Below, piece after piece: positions 1 to 7,717 of a stretch of DNA of 64,000 nt; within the stretch, counting starts at the first letter, position 1, and each line of letters begins with the position of its first letter. The translations under genes and the position numbers were made by a program. The stretch lies in the NCBI GenBank assembly GCA_029964075.1, contig CM057141.1, positions 13,950,001 through 14,014,000 of the forward strand, written 5' to 3'. This stretch comes from Patiria pectinifera. Taxonomy: Eukaryota > Echinodermata > Asteroidea > Valvatida > Asterinidae. The notes beneath the pieces are model-generated. The model worked only from the letters and a program-made list of their open reading frames with translations, had not been told where the DNA came from and ran no database searches.

Positions 1-942
1 AACTTTAAAGACAATTGGATCAACAGCTCGACGACTCGAAACATGGCGTACTCGGGCATAGAAAAAGAAAACGTGTCTAAACTAAGAACTGGGGCTGAAG
101 ATGCTAACGCGGGCTCCAACAACGGTAAGGATCAAGCTATCGCGGATGCCTATGGTAACAGATATTGTATTCCCCTAGACATTGACATACTGACTTCGCA
201 TCACCCTTTTTACCCCAGCGGTTTAAAACAACCTCTGACGTACGAGATAAAGTTTAACGATCACGAAAAAGTAGTCAACAGTTCAGATACGGCGGCGATG
301 TATTCTATCTCAGACTTGTCTCTCGAATACGAAGTGGTGACCAACAGAGACCTAGCTATCACCATCAGGAATAAACACAAGGGGTTAATGCAATATCTGT
401 TTGATAAAATCCACTCGCTAGAAGTTAGATCCGTCAACAAATCGGACACACTTTGGAACGTCAGCGTGAATCAACCCATAAGGAGTCTCAAGGGTATTTT
501 GTTTTTGTTTAAAGATCCCGCGGTCAAAAATCCGCAGCGATTTTACAATCCAAAAATAACCAAAACATCGGTGACCGTAGAAGGTAAACCCAATCAACTC
601 TACAGTCAAGGAATGTTTCAGTATCAACACTGGAATGAAATCAACAAGTTCTTTGGAGACAGCGATACCGAAAGCGGGCGCGGAGTAGCTAAAGACTTAA
701 ATTTGACGGGTTTTGACCTCGGAGACTACCTAAAAGACAAATACGGTCTGTGGCTCGATTTTAGAAGTAACGACGACAATTCCGCTCACGGATCCGGTAG
801 GAAACTCGGAGACGGAGGAGGCATCAACATTCAATTTAACAGAGAAGCCGAAGGTCAAGGTGACCTCACGATGTACGTATTTTTAGTCATGGATGCTCAA
901 TTGAACTTGGAAGACGGGAATTTTAAATCTCTGTTAAGTTAA
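1..942 (+). CDS. major capsid protein (double jelly-roll type), 5' end outside the window
   Basis: The reading frame is open from base 1 to the stop at 940-942, so the ATG at 43 is probably internal and about 313 residues of a longer protein are visible. The pattern of short beta-strand-like segments, an Asp/Gly-rich C-terminal third and an immediately following packaging ATPase fit the C-terminal jelly roll of a Polinton/adintovirus-type major capsid protein. It would form the capsomers of an icosahedral particle. The stop lies one base before the ATPase start, which suggests co-expression. The family call rests on overall composition and on synteny; a structure prediction would be the decisive test. 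I saw no frameshift or internal stop in the visible part. Confidence 0.7.
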   Translation, partial: NFKDNWINSSTTRNMAYSGIEKENVSKLRTGAEDANAGSNNGKDQAIADAYGNRYCIPLDIDILTSHHPFYPSGLKQPLTYEIKFNDHEKVVNSSDTAAMYSISDLSLEYEVVTNRDLAITIRNKHKGLMQYLFDKIHSLEVRSVNKSDTLWNVSVNQPIRSLKGILFLFKDPAVKNPQRFYNPKITKTSVTVEGKPNQLYSQGMFQYQHWNEINKFFGDSDTESGRGVAKDLNLTGFDLGDYLKDKYGLWLDFRSNDDNSAHGSGRKLGDGGGINIQFNREAEGQGDLTMYVFLVMDAQLNLEDGNFKSLLS

Positions 943-943
943 A

Positions 944-1552
944 ATGACACAACCGCATTGCGCTTTAATCGTCGGCAAAACAAATTCGGGCAAAACCAAA
1001 TGGATTTTGGATCTGTTAGAGTCAGATTATAAAAACACATTTGAGGCGATAGTCATCATTTGCCCTACCATATTTAAAAACAAAACGTACATCGAAAGAA
1101 AGTGGATTCAAGCAGATCCCGAGGTATACCTCTGCGATCCGGAATTGTACAAGATGACGCTCAACGAAGCGATCGATTTTTACAGGAAAATATTTGAAGG
1201 TGTTGCCACGTTGTTTATCGTGGACGATTGCTCTTCGGATCAAGAGATTAAATATCGTAAAAAGACGTGCGCGCTAAGCAAGATGGCATTTAGCGGAAGA
1301 CACGTAAATCACAGCTGTTGGTTACTGACCCAAAAGTACAACAGCGTTTTAAAAGATTATAGAGAAAACACGGCTTGGTTGGCATTATTTTACTGCAAAG
1401 ATAAAACATCGTTTGATCAAGCGTTAGACGAAAACGACGTCGTACCCATTGAAGAACGAGATTATATAAAACGACGTTTGAGAGATGTGAAATATAGTAA
1501 ATTGGTCGTATACACCGAACCTCCAGTTAGTTACGAGCTACTTGATAGCTAG
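944..1552 (+). CDS. FtsK/HerA-type (A32-like) DNA packaging ATPase
   Basis: A protein of 202 residues. A Walker A motif, GKTNSGKT, lies at residues 11-18, and a Walker B-like run, TLFIVDDCSS, near residue 88. A conserved block AFSGRHVNHSCWLLTQKYNS follows, as in ATPases of Polintons, adintoviruses and related elements; the Q in TQKY would be the sensor. The known role of the family is pumping genome DNA into preformed capsids. It begins one base after the capsid gene stop. The stop codon itself lies inside the first copy of a 22-bp direct repeat. The ORF is intact, and the short length is normal for this family. Confidence 0.88.
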   Translation: MTQPHCALIVGKTNSGKTKWILDLLESDYKNTFEAIVIICPTIFKNKTYIERKWIQADPEVYLCDPELYKMTLNEAIDFYRKIFEGVATLFIVDDCSSDQEIKYRKKTCALSKMAFSGRHVNHSCWLLTQKYNSVLKDYRENTAWLALFYCKDKTSFDQALDENDVVPIEERDYIKRRLRDVKYSKLVVYTEPPVSYELLDS

Positions 1553-1624
1553 GTGAGTAACAATTAATAGCTAGGTGAGTAACAATTAATAGCTAGGTGC
1601 TCAAGTTAAATTACCTAGCTGCTT
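1546..1624 (+). terminator. 22-bp direct repeat plus hairpin after the ATPase gene
   Basis: Two exact 22-bp units start at 1546 and 1568, and a third partial unit begins at 1590. The third forms a stem-loop: AGCTAGGT at 1591-1598 pairs with ACCTAGCT at 1613-1620. The position just past the ATPase stop suggests a transcript end signal, like the hairpins seen after other genes of this element. Function is inferred from position and shape. Confidence 0.5.
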
Positions 1625-1727
1625 AACTAATAGGACCTAGCTTAGTAGCAACCTATTTAACAAGCTACACTTGTATTTTAATTTGTTAATCAACAAACGT
1701 CAACAAAATGTATTTTGCTGTTAGTAA

Positions 1728-1880
1728 ATGATAGCAATATTCGAGTATATGCAGTTTTTGGCTATTATCATCATATCGTTTAATTTATCGTTTTACACGT
1801 ACGAATACCTTCGCTTTTGTAACAAAGTTGCAACAGCTACAACAAAATTAAATTCGTTTCTAATTAAATGGAGGACCTAA
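1728..1880 (+). CDS. possible 50-residue membrane protein
   Basis: A short frame from ATG 1728 to TAA 1878-1880. Residues 9-21 are strongly hydrophobic (a run of Leu, Ala, Ile, Ser and Phe), compatible with one membrane-spanning helix, followed by a basic tail. It overlaps the start of the next gene (ATG 1868) by 13 bases in another frame. Small single-pass proteins are common in capsid gene blocks of such elements. No family is recognised, and the frame may be chance. Confidence 0.4.
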   Translation: MIAIFEYMQFLAIIIISFNLSFYTYEYLRFCNKVATATTKLNSFLIKWRT

Positions 1881-2446
1881 AACTGACTTTAACGAACGAA
1901 CAAGATCACAACGCAGAACATAAAAATCGTTTGTGCGGTGTCGTAGCAGCTGGAAACTCTAGAAAGTACTTAGGAAAGGAATACACCGTTAAACATATCG
2001 AAGCTCTTGACAGTAAAGAACTCGAAAAGCTGTATCATCTGTACGAAACTAAATTTGGAAATGAAATTGTTCAAACCGTTGGTAAATACACTTTAAGTCT
2101 ATTTTCGAGAGTGTTAGCTGTTGTTACACCCGTACAAGTTTTAGGATATAACGTCACTATAGATTCTGAAGAAGAACTCACCAACGACTTGAGTTCTGAT
2201 CCTATTATAAGCGCGAGTATGGCTGGTATGTTGAGCGACGTTTGTTACAAGTACGGAACTTTAATATCACCCCTAGTTGCTACGATTATCACAACAAAAC
2301 ATTTGAAATTTAATAAACCTAATATAATAAATGGAAGATCAGAAAGCAGCGACAGCAACGCCTGCAGCTCAACCAGCAGAGACAGAGACGCCCCAACCGA
2401 TAAAAACAACGTCGTCACCGACGGTAACGAGAGTGACCAAGACTAA
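1868..2446 (+). CDS. uncharacterised virion-block protein, 192 residues
   Basis: The sequence begins with a charged N-terminus, then a segment YTVKHIEALDSKELEKLYHL (residues about 40-59) that looks helical. Two hydrophobic stretches follow, near residues 75-95 and 130-145. The last 40 residues are Ser/Asp-rich and coincide with the part that overlaps the next gene. I recognise the pattern as one recurring in unclassified Polinton-like loci of marine invertebrates, always near the ATPase, but no function is known to me. The hydrophobic segments suggest membrane or internal virion association. It overlaps the next frame by 116 bases. Confidence 0.6.
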   Translation: MEDLKLTLTNEQDHNAEHKNRLCGVVAAGNSRKYLGKEYTVKHIEALDSKELEKLYHLYETKFGNEIVQTVGKYTLSLFSRVLAVVTPVQVLGYNVTIDSEEELTNDLSSDPIISASMAGMLSDVCYKYGTLISPLVATIITTKHLKFNKPNIINGRSESSDSNACSSTSRDRDAPTDKNNVVTDGNESDQD

Positions 2447-2714
2447 AAATCCTAAACGAATTCAGCAGGGTAAAGCTTTAGCCGAGCACAATAGACAGAT
2501 GAAATTAAAATTAGCAAAAATGGACGTAACATCGGACGAAGCTACGAGCTCACCAGACTACAACTCTTGGGTCATGTGGGGGGCTATAGCGTCCATAATA
2601 GGGGTGGGGCTGCTGGTACTAAAAAGTAAGGCAACTGCGCCGGTAATACAGCCAGTGCCGGTAGTCACGCAACCCACTACACCCAGCGCTCCCAAAACGC
2701 TAGACATGGAATAA
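2331..2714 (+). CDS. small virion-block membrane protein, 127 residues
   Basis: The ATG lies inside the previous gene, in the +1 frame, and is preceded by an AT-rich stretch resembling other starts in the block. The N-terminus is Ala/Thr/Pro-rich. A basic segment NPKRIQQGKALAEHNRQMKL lies around residues 40-59. One transmembrane helix (about residues 82-100, WGAIASIIGVGLLVL) comes next, and then a Pro/Thr-rich tail. The basic-segment-plus-single-helix layout suggests a protein that bridges DNA or capsid to a membrane. That role is inference only. I know similar proteins from related loci but no assigned role. Confidence 0.62.
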   Translation: MEDQKAATATPAAQPAETETPQPIKTTSSPTVTRVTKTKNPKRIQQGKALAEHNRQMKLKLAKMDVTSDEATSSPDYNSWVMWGAIASIIGVGLLVLKSKATAPVIQPVPVVTQPTTPSAPKTLDME

Positions 2715-2717
2715 ACC

Positions 2718-2735
2718 AGCAATTTAAAAATTGCT
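2718..2735. terminator. short perfect hairpin between genes
   Basis: AGCAATTT (2718-2725) pairs with AAATTGCT (2728-2735). It lies 4 bases after the stop of the upstream gene and 12 bases before the next ATG. It fits the hairpin-at-gene-end pattern of this element. Confidence 0.4.
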
Positions 2736-2747
2736 ATATTAAAAACG

Positions 2748-2991
2748 ATGAGTAACTTTGACACCAACGGAATAGCAAATACGATTTACCACGGAGCCGT
2801 CATATCGGGTCTTTCGATGGGTATACGCCATGGTAGGAGCTAAACTACTCAAAATGAAAGCGCCGGATTTAAACAAACTAAGCGTAGAAGATATGGCTAA
2901 ATTGACGGGCATTATAAGTGGAGCTCTGGCCACGCAAAATTGGTTGGTGACCCAGGGTATACTACCAGGCAGTATAATGAAAACGGCATAA
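2748..2991 (+). pseudogene. small virion-block gene split by a frameshift
   Basis: An ATG at 2748, preceded by TATATTAAAAAC, opens a 31-codon frame ending at 2843. A second frame, offset by +1, opens at ATG 2830 and runs 53 codons to TAA 2989-2991. The two overlap by only 14 bases. The upstream part has a start context like its neighbours, and the downstream part has the same codon style with a helical KAPDLNKLSVEDMAKL segment. The simplest reading is one gene of about 80 codons broken by a single indel between 2820 and 2832. Two separate genes, ribosomal frameshifting or a sequencing error remain possible. Function unknown. Confidence 0.55.
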
Positions 2992-2997
2992 TTTAAA

Positions 2998-3013
2998 TAG
3001 GTTTATTAAATAA
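2998..3013 (+). promoter_or_regulatory. AT-rich start-site motif shared with the TFIIB-like gene
   Basis: The bases directly before the ATG at 3014 read GTTTATTAAATAA. The TFIIB-like gene on the other strand has GTTTATTAAATAG directly before its ATG (8195-8207, minus strand). Twelve identical bases at the same distance from two starts suggest a common promoter element of the virus-like genome. Confidence 0.45.
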
Positions 3014-4294
3014 ATGGCTGAAGGAGGATTTGACTTTGACCCCGTTGATGATTACGATTACGATGACGATGATGATGTAGCAGAGACCAATCTGGACAAC
3101 AACTTTGATGCGCCACCCATCCCCACTACCGACATAGATGACGTAACCAATCAAAAGACTCAAGGTGACAGCTTAGAAAAATTAAGAATCAGGATCAATA
3201 ATAGACGCGTTGATGACTTTTACAAAGCTAATAACACATGGAATGAATCAATATCTCCGAGATACGAAAAATTTATTTTCAAAAAAACTGGTTTATTTTA
3301 TAAATATGGTAGAATAATGTTCTTAATAAGGTTAACAGATAGTAAAAACATAAACAAATTTTTAGCCCTGAGTACTATAGAGGCAATTGCAAATAGTAAA
3401 CATTTAAAAGGTTTAAGTTTTATCAGAGATGAATTAGGCTTGAAGCCTTATAAACGTAAGACACTCAGTGACGATCAAAGTAAAAAACTGAGGTTAATAC
3501 AACCCGAGAGTATCCCCATGACAGAACTACCCAGAGTCACCGATGAGGTAATCGAGATTATAGACAATTTAGAACAAGACACCGGCGCTCAAACGGAAGG
3601 ATTGAATTACAGAGAACTCCAGGGTTTAGACAAAACTCTTCAGACGTTGAGAGGTAACCTAGAACTTAATTTATCGCGTCTCACAGAACTAGACCGAGAG
3701 ATTGCGGCCACGAGACAAGAACTCGACGAATCTCACAGCGAGGAGGGTCGACGAGAGTTAAACGATAAATTGAGCGACTTGAACGTTGAAAGATCTGCCA
3801 GATTAGAAGCCGCAAAAGCCAACGAACGAGGGCTCAAAAGTCAGATCGCTAGAATCAAAGAAACGATTAATAAAATATTAGGCGACGACACGACTCTGGC
3901 GGAAAAGATTAGAACTCTGTTTAGAGAACAAGGTGTGACGGTAGTGAGTATTTTAGCCGCTTTGAGTTTAGCCATCAGCACGATAGTGAGTAGCATCGTC
4001 GCTAGCGTGAGAGGTGCGGGTGCCCCACCCGCGCCATCGCCAACACCTGCACCAACACCAACACCAAAAGGCGGTATCAAAGAGTGGATTTCAAAACAAC
4101 TCGCTAATTTTGCATCTGCTCTTAAAAAACTCGGAGTGAGCGCGTTGGGTGCTCTGCCGGGTATCATAGGCAGCGTACTCAGTTGGATATTTAACGCGCT
4201 GAGTAAGTCCGTATCGTGGTTGGCCGAACACGTGTGGGCTTTGTTTTTAGGTGTGGGAGCCTTGGTGTTTGCGTACCTGCAAAAACGATGGTAG
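3014..4294 (+). CDS. coiled-coil membrane protein of the virion block, 426 residues
   Basis: The N-terminus is very acidic (Asp/Tyr-rich, residues 5-25). A globular part follows (about 50-170), then a predicted coiled coil (about 195-290, rich in Leu, Glu, Arg and Lys). A hydrophobic segment spans about 307-333, a Pro-Thr linker (alternating PTP) 334-351, and two further hydrophobic segments with Trp lie near 380-393 and 406-421. I recognise this architecture from unclassified Polinton-like loci of invertebrates; its function is unknown. It would sit in a membrane with the coiled coil facing one side, as an entry or membrane-remodelling protein might, but that is speculation. It converges on the gene at 4392-5783, with a shared hairpin between them. 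Confidence 0.68.
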   Translation: MAEGGFDFDPVDDYDYDDDDDVAETNLDNNFDAPPIPTTDIDDVTNQKTQGDSLEKLRIRINNRRVDDFYKANNTWNESISPRYEKFIFKKTGLFYKYGRIMFLIRLTDSKNINKFLALSTIEAIANSKHLKGLSFIRDELGLKPYKRKTLSDDQSKKLRLIQPESIPMTELPRVTDEVIEIIDNLEQDTGAQTEGLNYRELQGLDKTLQTLRGNLELNLSRLTELDREIAATRQELDESHSEEGRRELNDKLSDLNVERSARLEAAKANERGLKSQIARIKETINKILGDDTTLAEKIRTLFREQGVTVVSILAALSLAISTIVSSIVASVRGAGAPPAPSPTPAPTPTPKGGIKEWISKQLANFASALKKLGVSALGALPGIIGSVLSWIFNALSKSVSWLAEHVWALFLGVGALVFAYLQKRW

Positions 4295-4318
4295 TAATAG
4301 TTGTAATCAAGTTTAAAC

Positions 4319-4367
4319 AAAAAAAATAAGCCTTACCAGCGCAAAGTTGGTAAGGCTTATTTTTTTT
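4319..4367. terminator. bidirectional hairpin terminator between convergent genes
   Basis: A perfect 20-bp stem: positions 4319-4338 (eight A then TAAGCCTTACCA) pair with 4348-4367 (TGGTAAGGCTTA then eight T), around a 9-base loop. Read from either strand it ends in a T-run. It lies 24 bases past the stop at 4294 and 24 bases before the stop of the convergent gene. A shared transcript end signal is the obvious reading. Confidence 0.75.
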
Positions 4368-4391
4368 TGTCTTGTGAGATTAGAGTGTGAC

Positions 4392-5783
4392 TTATCGCAT
4401 TGCCTCGTAAGCTAAAATACCCATACCAACGATAGTCAACGTTCCTACCGTCAACGATAATTTTTCGTCTTGGTGAGTTTGTAGTTTAGTGGGCTCTTGG
4501 GTTAAAACTGTAGGTGTTGATGCTGGTGTTGGCGCTGGTGTTGGTGCTACAACATCGTTCGTCATAGGCTCTGGGGGTGTTGGTGGCGCGACGTCATCGG
4601 TCTCATCAAAAGAGTCGTCCGGTTGAGGTTGTGAGTTTAAATCTGGCACCAAACCAGTGTTCATACTCTGGGTAGCGATTTGAAGATTGTTGTTATAGCC
4701 GTCGTGCGTTCCAACCCTCAAGTTCATATCCGATGGAATTAAATACAACCCCGGTTTCACGACAAAATTTAAAGGCGTTCTGGCATACTGCAAAGAGTCT
4801 TGCAATTGATCGATACTCGTTTCCATGTCGTCTGCTGCATTGATAATATCTTCAACGATGACGTTAAATTGTCTCTGAGCGTCTAATCCGGTTCCCGGTG
4901 ATAATACGCTCGTTTTTGTTTGAGCCTGCGCACCGAGTAAAGCGTACACGTAAGATCTGATCGATTCGTTTATCTTTATGATTCCTGCGGGGGTAAACGA
5001 ACTTGTGTCGGGTATAAAATCTAACCAAGCCTTTTGTACCGATTCGTTTTGTTCGATGTAAATAACCGTCCAAGGAACGTAACTGCTTCCACTCTTTTTA
5101 GGACTGTCTAGACCGTGATAGCCGCCGTAAAGAACGTTGGGTTTGTTGGGTAATGCTTTATCGTATTCACCAACCGCCACAAACTTGCCTTTATTAAAGA
5201 TATATGAGGTACCTAAACCGTTAGAGTTTGTGTCTCTCGTCTGTTTAAAAGACTTGTTTTGATCTATGCCAAACAACAAGCAGGTATCGGTAAATGCTCT
5301 GTGATTATAACTGTTGTCTAGAGCGTTAAATGCGTCATCTCCCGGTAAAGGAGCGGCAAAGTCGTACAGGATCTTTCTAACCGTAAAATATAAATGAAAG
5401 TTAAAGATGGCCCAAACGTAACGGTTGCTCGCGTTTAAAAGATCGAATCCAATACCGCAGCCCGTAGTAGCGCAGTAGATTGCAAAATTTAACTGATTTT
5501 GATAAAACGACATGGGGTGTGATTTCCAACGATCTACATCCTCGTCCGTCTCAACGTGAGGCAATTTGTAGTCCGAGGTTAAGTCGGGAAACATGGTTAA
5601 AAACCCGTTGGTATTATTAACTATGACCTCCAGTTCACTGGGTTTAGTGCTGTTTAAAAACTTTGCTTGGGGTGCAGCTTGATGTTTTAGCTCGTTTGCC
5701 TTGGCTACATTTTGATTTACTTGTCTCGTTACCTGATCGGCTATCGATTGTATCTGCTTTTTTAACGACTTAAAATCACTCAT
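4392..5783 (-). CDS. large virion-type protein with C-terminal membrane anchor, 463 residues
   Basis: The N-terminal 50 residues are helical and Lys/Gln-rich. The central part (about 60-360) is a mixed-composition globular region with many aromatic and Asn residues and a Cys-Ala-Thr-Thr-Gly-Cys-Gly stretch near residue 105. The region 385-435 is Pro/Thr-rich low complexity, and a hydrophobic helix at about 442-460 ends the protein. Large size, anchoring tail and position between capsid-type genes suggest a surface or minor capsid protein. I know similar ORFs from related invertebrate loci but no function for them. It is transcribed away from the gene at 5825 across a 41-bp divergent promoter region. 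Confidence 0.65.
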   Translation of the reverse strand: MSDFKSLKKQIQSIADQVTRQVNQNVAKANELKHQAAPQAKFLNSTKPSELEVIVNNTNGFLTMFPDLTSDYKLPHVETDEDVDRWKSHPMSFYQNQLNFAIYCATTGCGIGFDLLNASNRYVWAIFNFHLYFTVRKILYDFAAPLPGDDAFNALDNSYNHRAFTDTCLLFGIDQNKSFKQTRDTNSNGLGTSYIFNKGKFVAVGEYDKALPNKPNVLYGGYHGLDSPKKSGSSYVPWTVIYIEQNESVQKAWLDFIPDTSSFTPAGIIKINESIRSYVYALLGAQAQTKTSVLSPGTGLDAQRQFNVIVEDIINAADDMETSIDQLQDSLQYARTPLNFVVKPGLYLIPSDMNLRVGTHDGYNNNLQIATQSMNTGLVPDLNSQPQPDDSFDETDDVAPPTPPEPMTNDVVAPTPAPTPASTPTVLTQEPTKLQTHQDEKLSLTVGTLTIVGMGILAYEAMR

Positions 5784-5824
5784 TATTTTAGTTTCAGTTT
5801 TAATATAAAAAGACTTTAAAATAA
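5784..5824. promoter_or_regulatory. 41-bp divergent promoter region
   Basis: This AT-rich spacer separates two divergent ATGs (5783 minus, 5825 plus). It contains TTTTAATATAAAAAG and ACTTTAAAATAA, so both genes must draw their initiation signals from these few bases. This is compact in the manner of viral genomes. Confidence 0.5.
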
Positions 5825-7006
5825 ATGCATTCGTTTCACTTGTTTCAAAATGAGCAGACGTTTAAATTAGAAGACGTCGTAGATAATTTAAACGGTCAAA
5901 AATCTATACGCGTAAAAAGGGTGTTGTTTAACGCCGGATATTTTAATATTTCCAGCGCCACGGAGATTGATTGGTTTACGCAAATAGATGGGAGACCCGC
6001 GTTTACCACAGATAAACCTCCCCTCATACCCGCGGAGTTTCTTTCAGATGTACACATAACAACGCCGGATAGAGATTTTATAGAGCGATTGTTACCCGAT
6101 ATACCATACCACTATTTATTTAACGATGAAAATGTTTTACAAAAAACTATAAACGATCTTATAAAAGCGTACGAAGACGATAGACTAGAATCCGTTTTAG
6201 AATCAAACAAAAGAAAAAGAGCTATTATAGCTGAACGGCGAGGGTTGATTTTAGCCGCCATGAATTCAGAAATAACAAAAACTGAATCAGAACTAAATAC
6301 GCTTCAATCTTTAGTAAGAATATTATTTGTTAGAGAAAGAAAAATCTTTGAAGGTGAGGAATTGGCTTTAAAGTTTATTGAAGGAGAAATGGGTGCGAGT
6401 GAGTTGAGCGAGTTGAGAGATAGTAGAGAAGCAGGAGTGATTATCAGAGGAAGTCTTATCGTGACGGGTGATGATTTCGATTTTATTCCTCCGAGTCATT
6501 TAGAGCCGTTGCCACTAGGAAGTATCGGTTCGGTCATCATACCGCCGGGGTGGTACGACGTCGATTGGTTCGATTTCATTTTAAATTCTATACCCGGGGT
6601 AAGTTTTCGAGTATTTAGAGAATCTAAAAAGGTGACGTTGGTGATAACCGACGTAAATCTCAAATTGCGCTTGAACAGAGAAGTATCTCGATTACTCAAT
6701 TTACCCAAAGGAAGACTGGTACCCAAAGTGGTGTACACGGGGTATTACGACGTTAATCCGTTTAAATTTTTGTTTATTCGCTGCCCGCAATTAAGTACGA
6801 GTGAAAACTTTTTTAATGGTCGACCGTCTGACATCTTGAAAATCGTACCCGTGGCTACGCGCGAACCCCAGCCTGATAGAGTCGAGGATTTCAAAAAACT
6901 TAAAAACGGTATAATCGACAAACTGACATTTTCTATCAGCGGTGAAAAAGGACAGGTATTCAACAATAAGGGTGAGGGTATCATTATCGAGTTGGAGATC
7001 TTTTAA
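5825..7006 (+). CDS. minor capsid/penton-like virion protein candidate, 393 residues
   Basis: An N-terminal beta-rich section contains VKRVLFNAGYFNI near residue 30. A charged helical section follows (about 110-175, many Lys, Arg and Glu), then a long beta-rich C-terminal half. Near residue 318 is FLFIRCPQLSTSENFFNGRP, and the end has the alternating hydrophobic pattern of a terminal beta strand. The pattern suits a capsid vertex or minor capsid component, but no residue-level signature proves it. It stands in the same block as the capsid protein and ATPase and is followed 26 bases later by the next gene. Alternatives are a fibre or a tegument-like protein. Confidence 0.55.
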   Translation: MHSFHLFQNEQTFKLEDVVDNLNGQKSIRVKRVLFNAGYFNISSATEIDWFTQIDGRPAFTTDKPPLIPAEFLSDVHITTPDRDFIERLLPDIPYHYLFNDENVLQKTINDLIKAYEDDRLESVLESNKRKRAIIAERRGLILAAMNSEITKTESELNTLQSLVRILFVRERKIFEGEELALKFIEGEMGASELSELRDSREAGVIIRGSLIVTGDDFDFIPPSHLEPLPLGSIGSVIIPPGWYDVDWFDFILNSIPGVSFRVFRESKKVTLVITDVNLKLRLNREVSRLLNLPKGRLVPKVVYTGYYDVNPFKFLFIRCPQLSTSENFFNGRPSDILKIVPVATREPQPDRVEDFKKLKNGIIDKLTFSISGEKGQVFNNKGEGIIIELEIF

Positions 7007-7032
7007 TTTTAAAATCTTTTTATATTAAAAAC
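7007..7032 (+). promoter_or_regulatory. TATATTAAAAAC start-site motif
   Basis: TATATTAAAAAC ends directly at the ATG of 7033. The same 12 bases precede the ATG at 2748 with one extra base. This is a second recurrent start-site motif, distinct from GTTTATTAAATA, and the two may define different expression classes. Confidence 0.45.
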
Positions 7033-7689
7033 ATGAGTGTAGATGGTAAGGCGTTATACCCCGATATTTCTGGAGATGTACTCCAATTACGTAGTAACGA
7101 AGAAACAAAAGTGTTCAGACTTAAAAAGATTGAAGAGATTCGATCTTTAATCTTGAAAGAGAGAGACCACCGTGAGCGCACTTATAAAAAAATAAAGAGA
7201 ATGATCGACACTGTTCATTACGTAGAGATAGGATTAGAAGGATTGGGGGCTATAGCGGGGGCTGTCAGTATTCCCGCTCTCTTGGGTGTTATATCAGCCC
7301 CCGTTGGATTGGTGCTAGAAGGAACCTTTATAGGCGCTTTTGGTGTAGATATTCTGCTTAGAATCGCGTCTAGGCGATTATCCACCAAGCTGAAAAAGCA
7401 CGACCAGATTAAAATATTAGCAGACTCCAAACTTAACACGATTGAAGAATACGTGTCTCAAGCCATCAACGACGGAGATATATCGCACGAAGAGTTCTTA
7501 TTGATTACGAGAGAGCTCGCAAAATTTAACGAGCTTAAGCAAAAAATTAGAACAAAGACCAGCACAAAGCTTCAAAAAATTAAAAACGATACAGACTTTG
7601 AAAAAGAAGTTAAAAAACGGGTAGACGAACGGCTGGCAAAAGAAAAAAAATCTCTTATCGAAAAACTTACAAGTTCAAATTCTCGGTAA
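7033..7689 (+). CDS. membrane-associated protein with charged flanks, 218 residues
   Basis: A charged helical N-terminus (1-60) is followed by a glycine-rich hydrophobic core (about 66-110, GAIAGAVSIPALLGVISAPV) and a long Lys/Glu-rich helical tail (115-218). The hydrophobic core is long enough for a helical hairpin. I recognise the layout from related invertebrate loci, where it is annotated only as hypothetical. A pore-forming or membrane-penetrating role would be compatible but is not shown. It converges on the TFIIB-like gene with only 28 bases between stops and no hairpin that I can see there. Confidence 0.6.
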   Translation: MSVDGKALYPDISGDVLQLRSNEETKVFRLKKIEEIRSLILKERDHRERTYKKIKRMIDTVHYVEIGLEGLGAIAGAVSIPALLGVISAPVGLVLEGTFIGAFGVDILLRIASRRLSTKLKKHDQIKILADSKLNTIEEYVSQAINDGDISHEEFLLITRELAKFNELKQKIRTKTSTKLQKIKNDTDFEKEVKKRVDERLAKEKKSLIEKLTSSNSR

Positions 7690-7717
7690 ATAAACATTAT
7701 GAAAGCGATCCGCCGAG

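Noticed and set aside
43-942. ATG at 43 as the true start of the capsid protein
   Set aside because: The frame is open upstream to the window edge, and 299 residues is short for this family, so the start is probably outside.
7690-7717. Hairpin terminator between the convergent genes at 7689 and 7718
   Set aside because: I looked for a stem as at 4319-4367 and found none of meaningful length, so the hairpin rule is not universal here.
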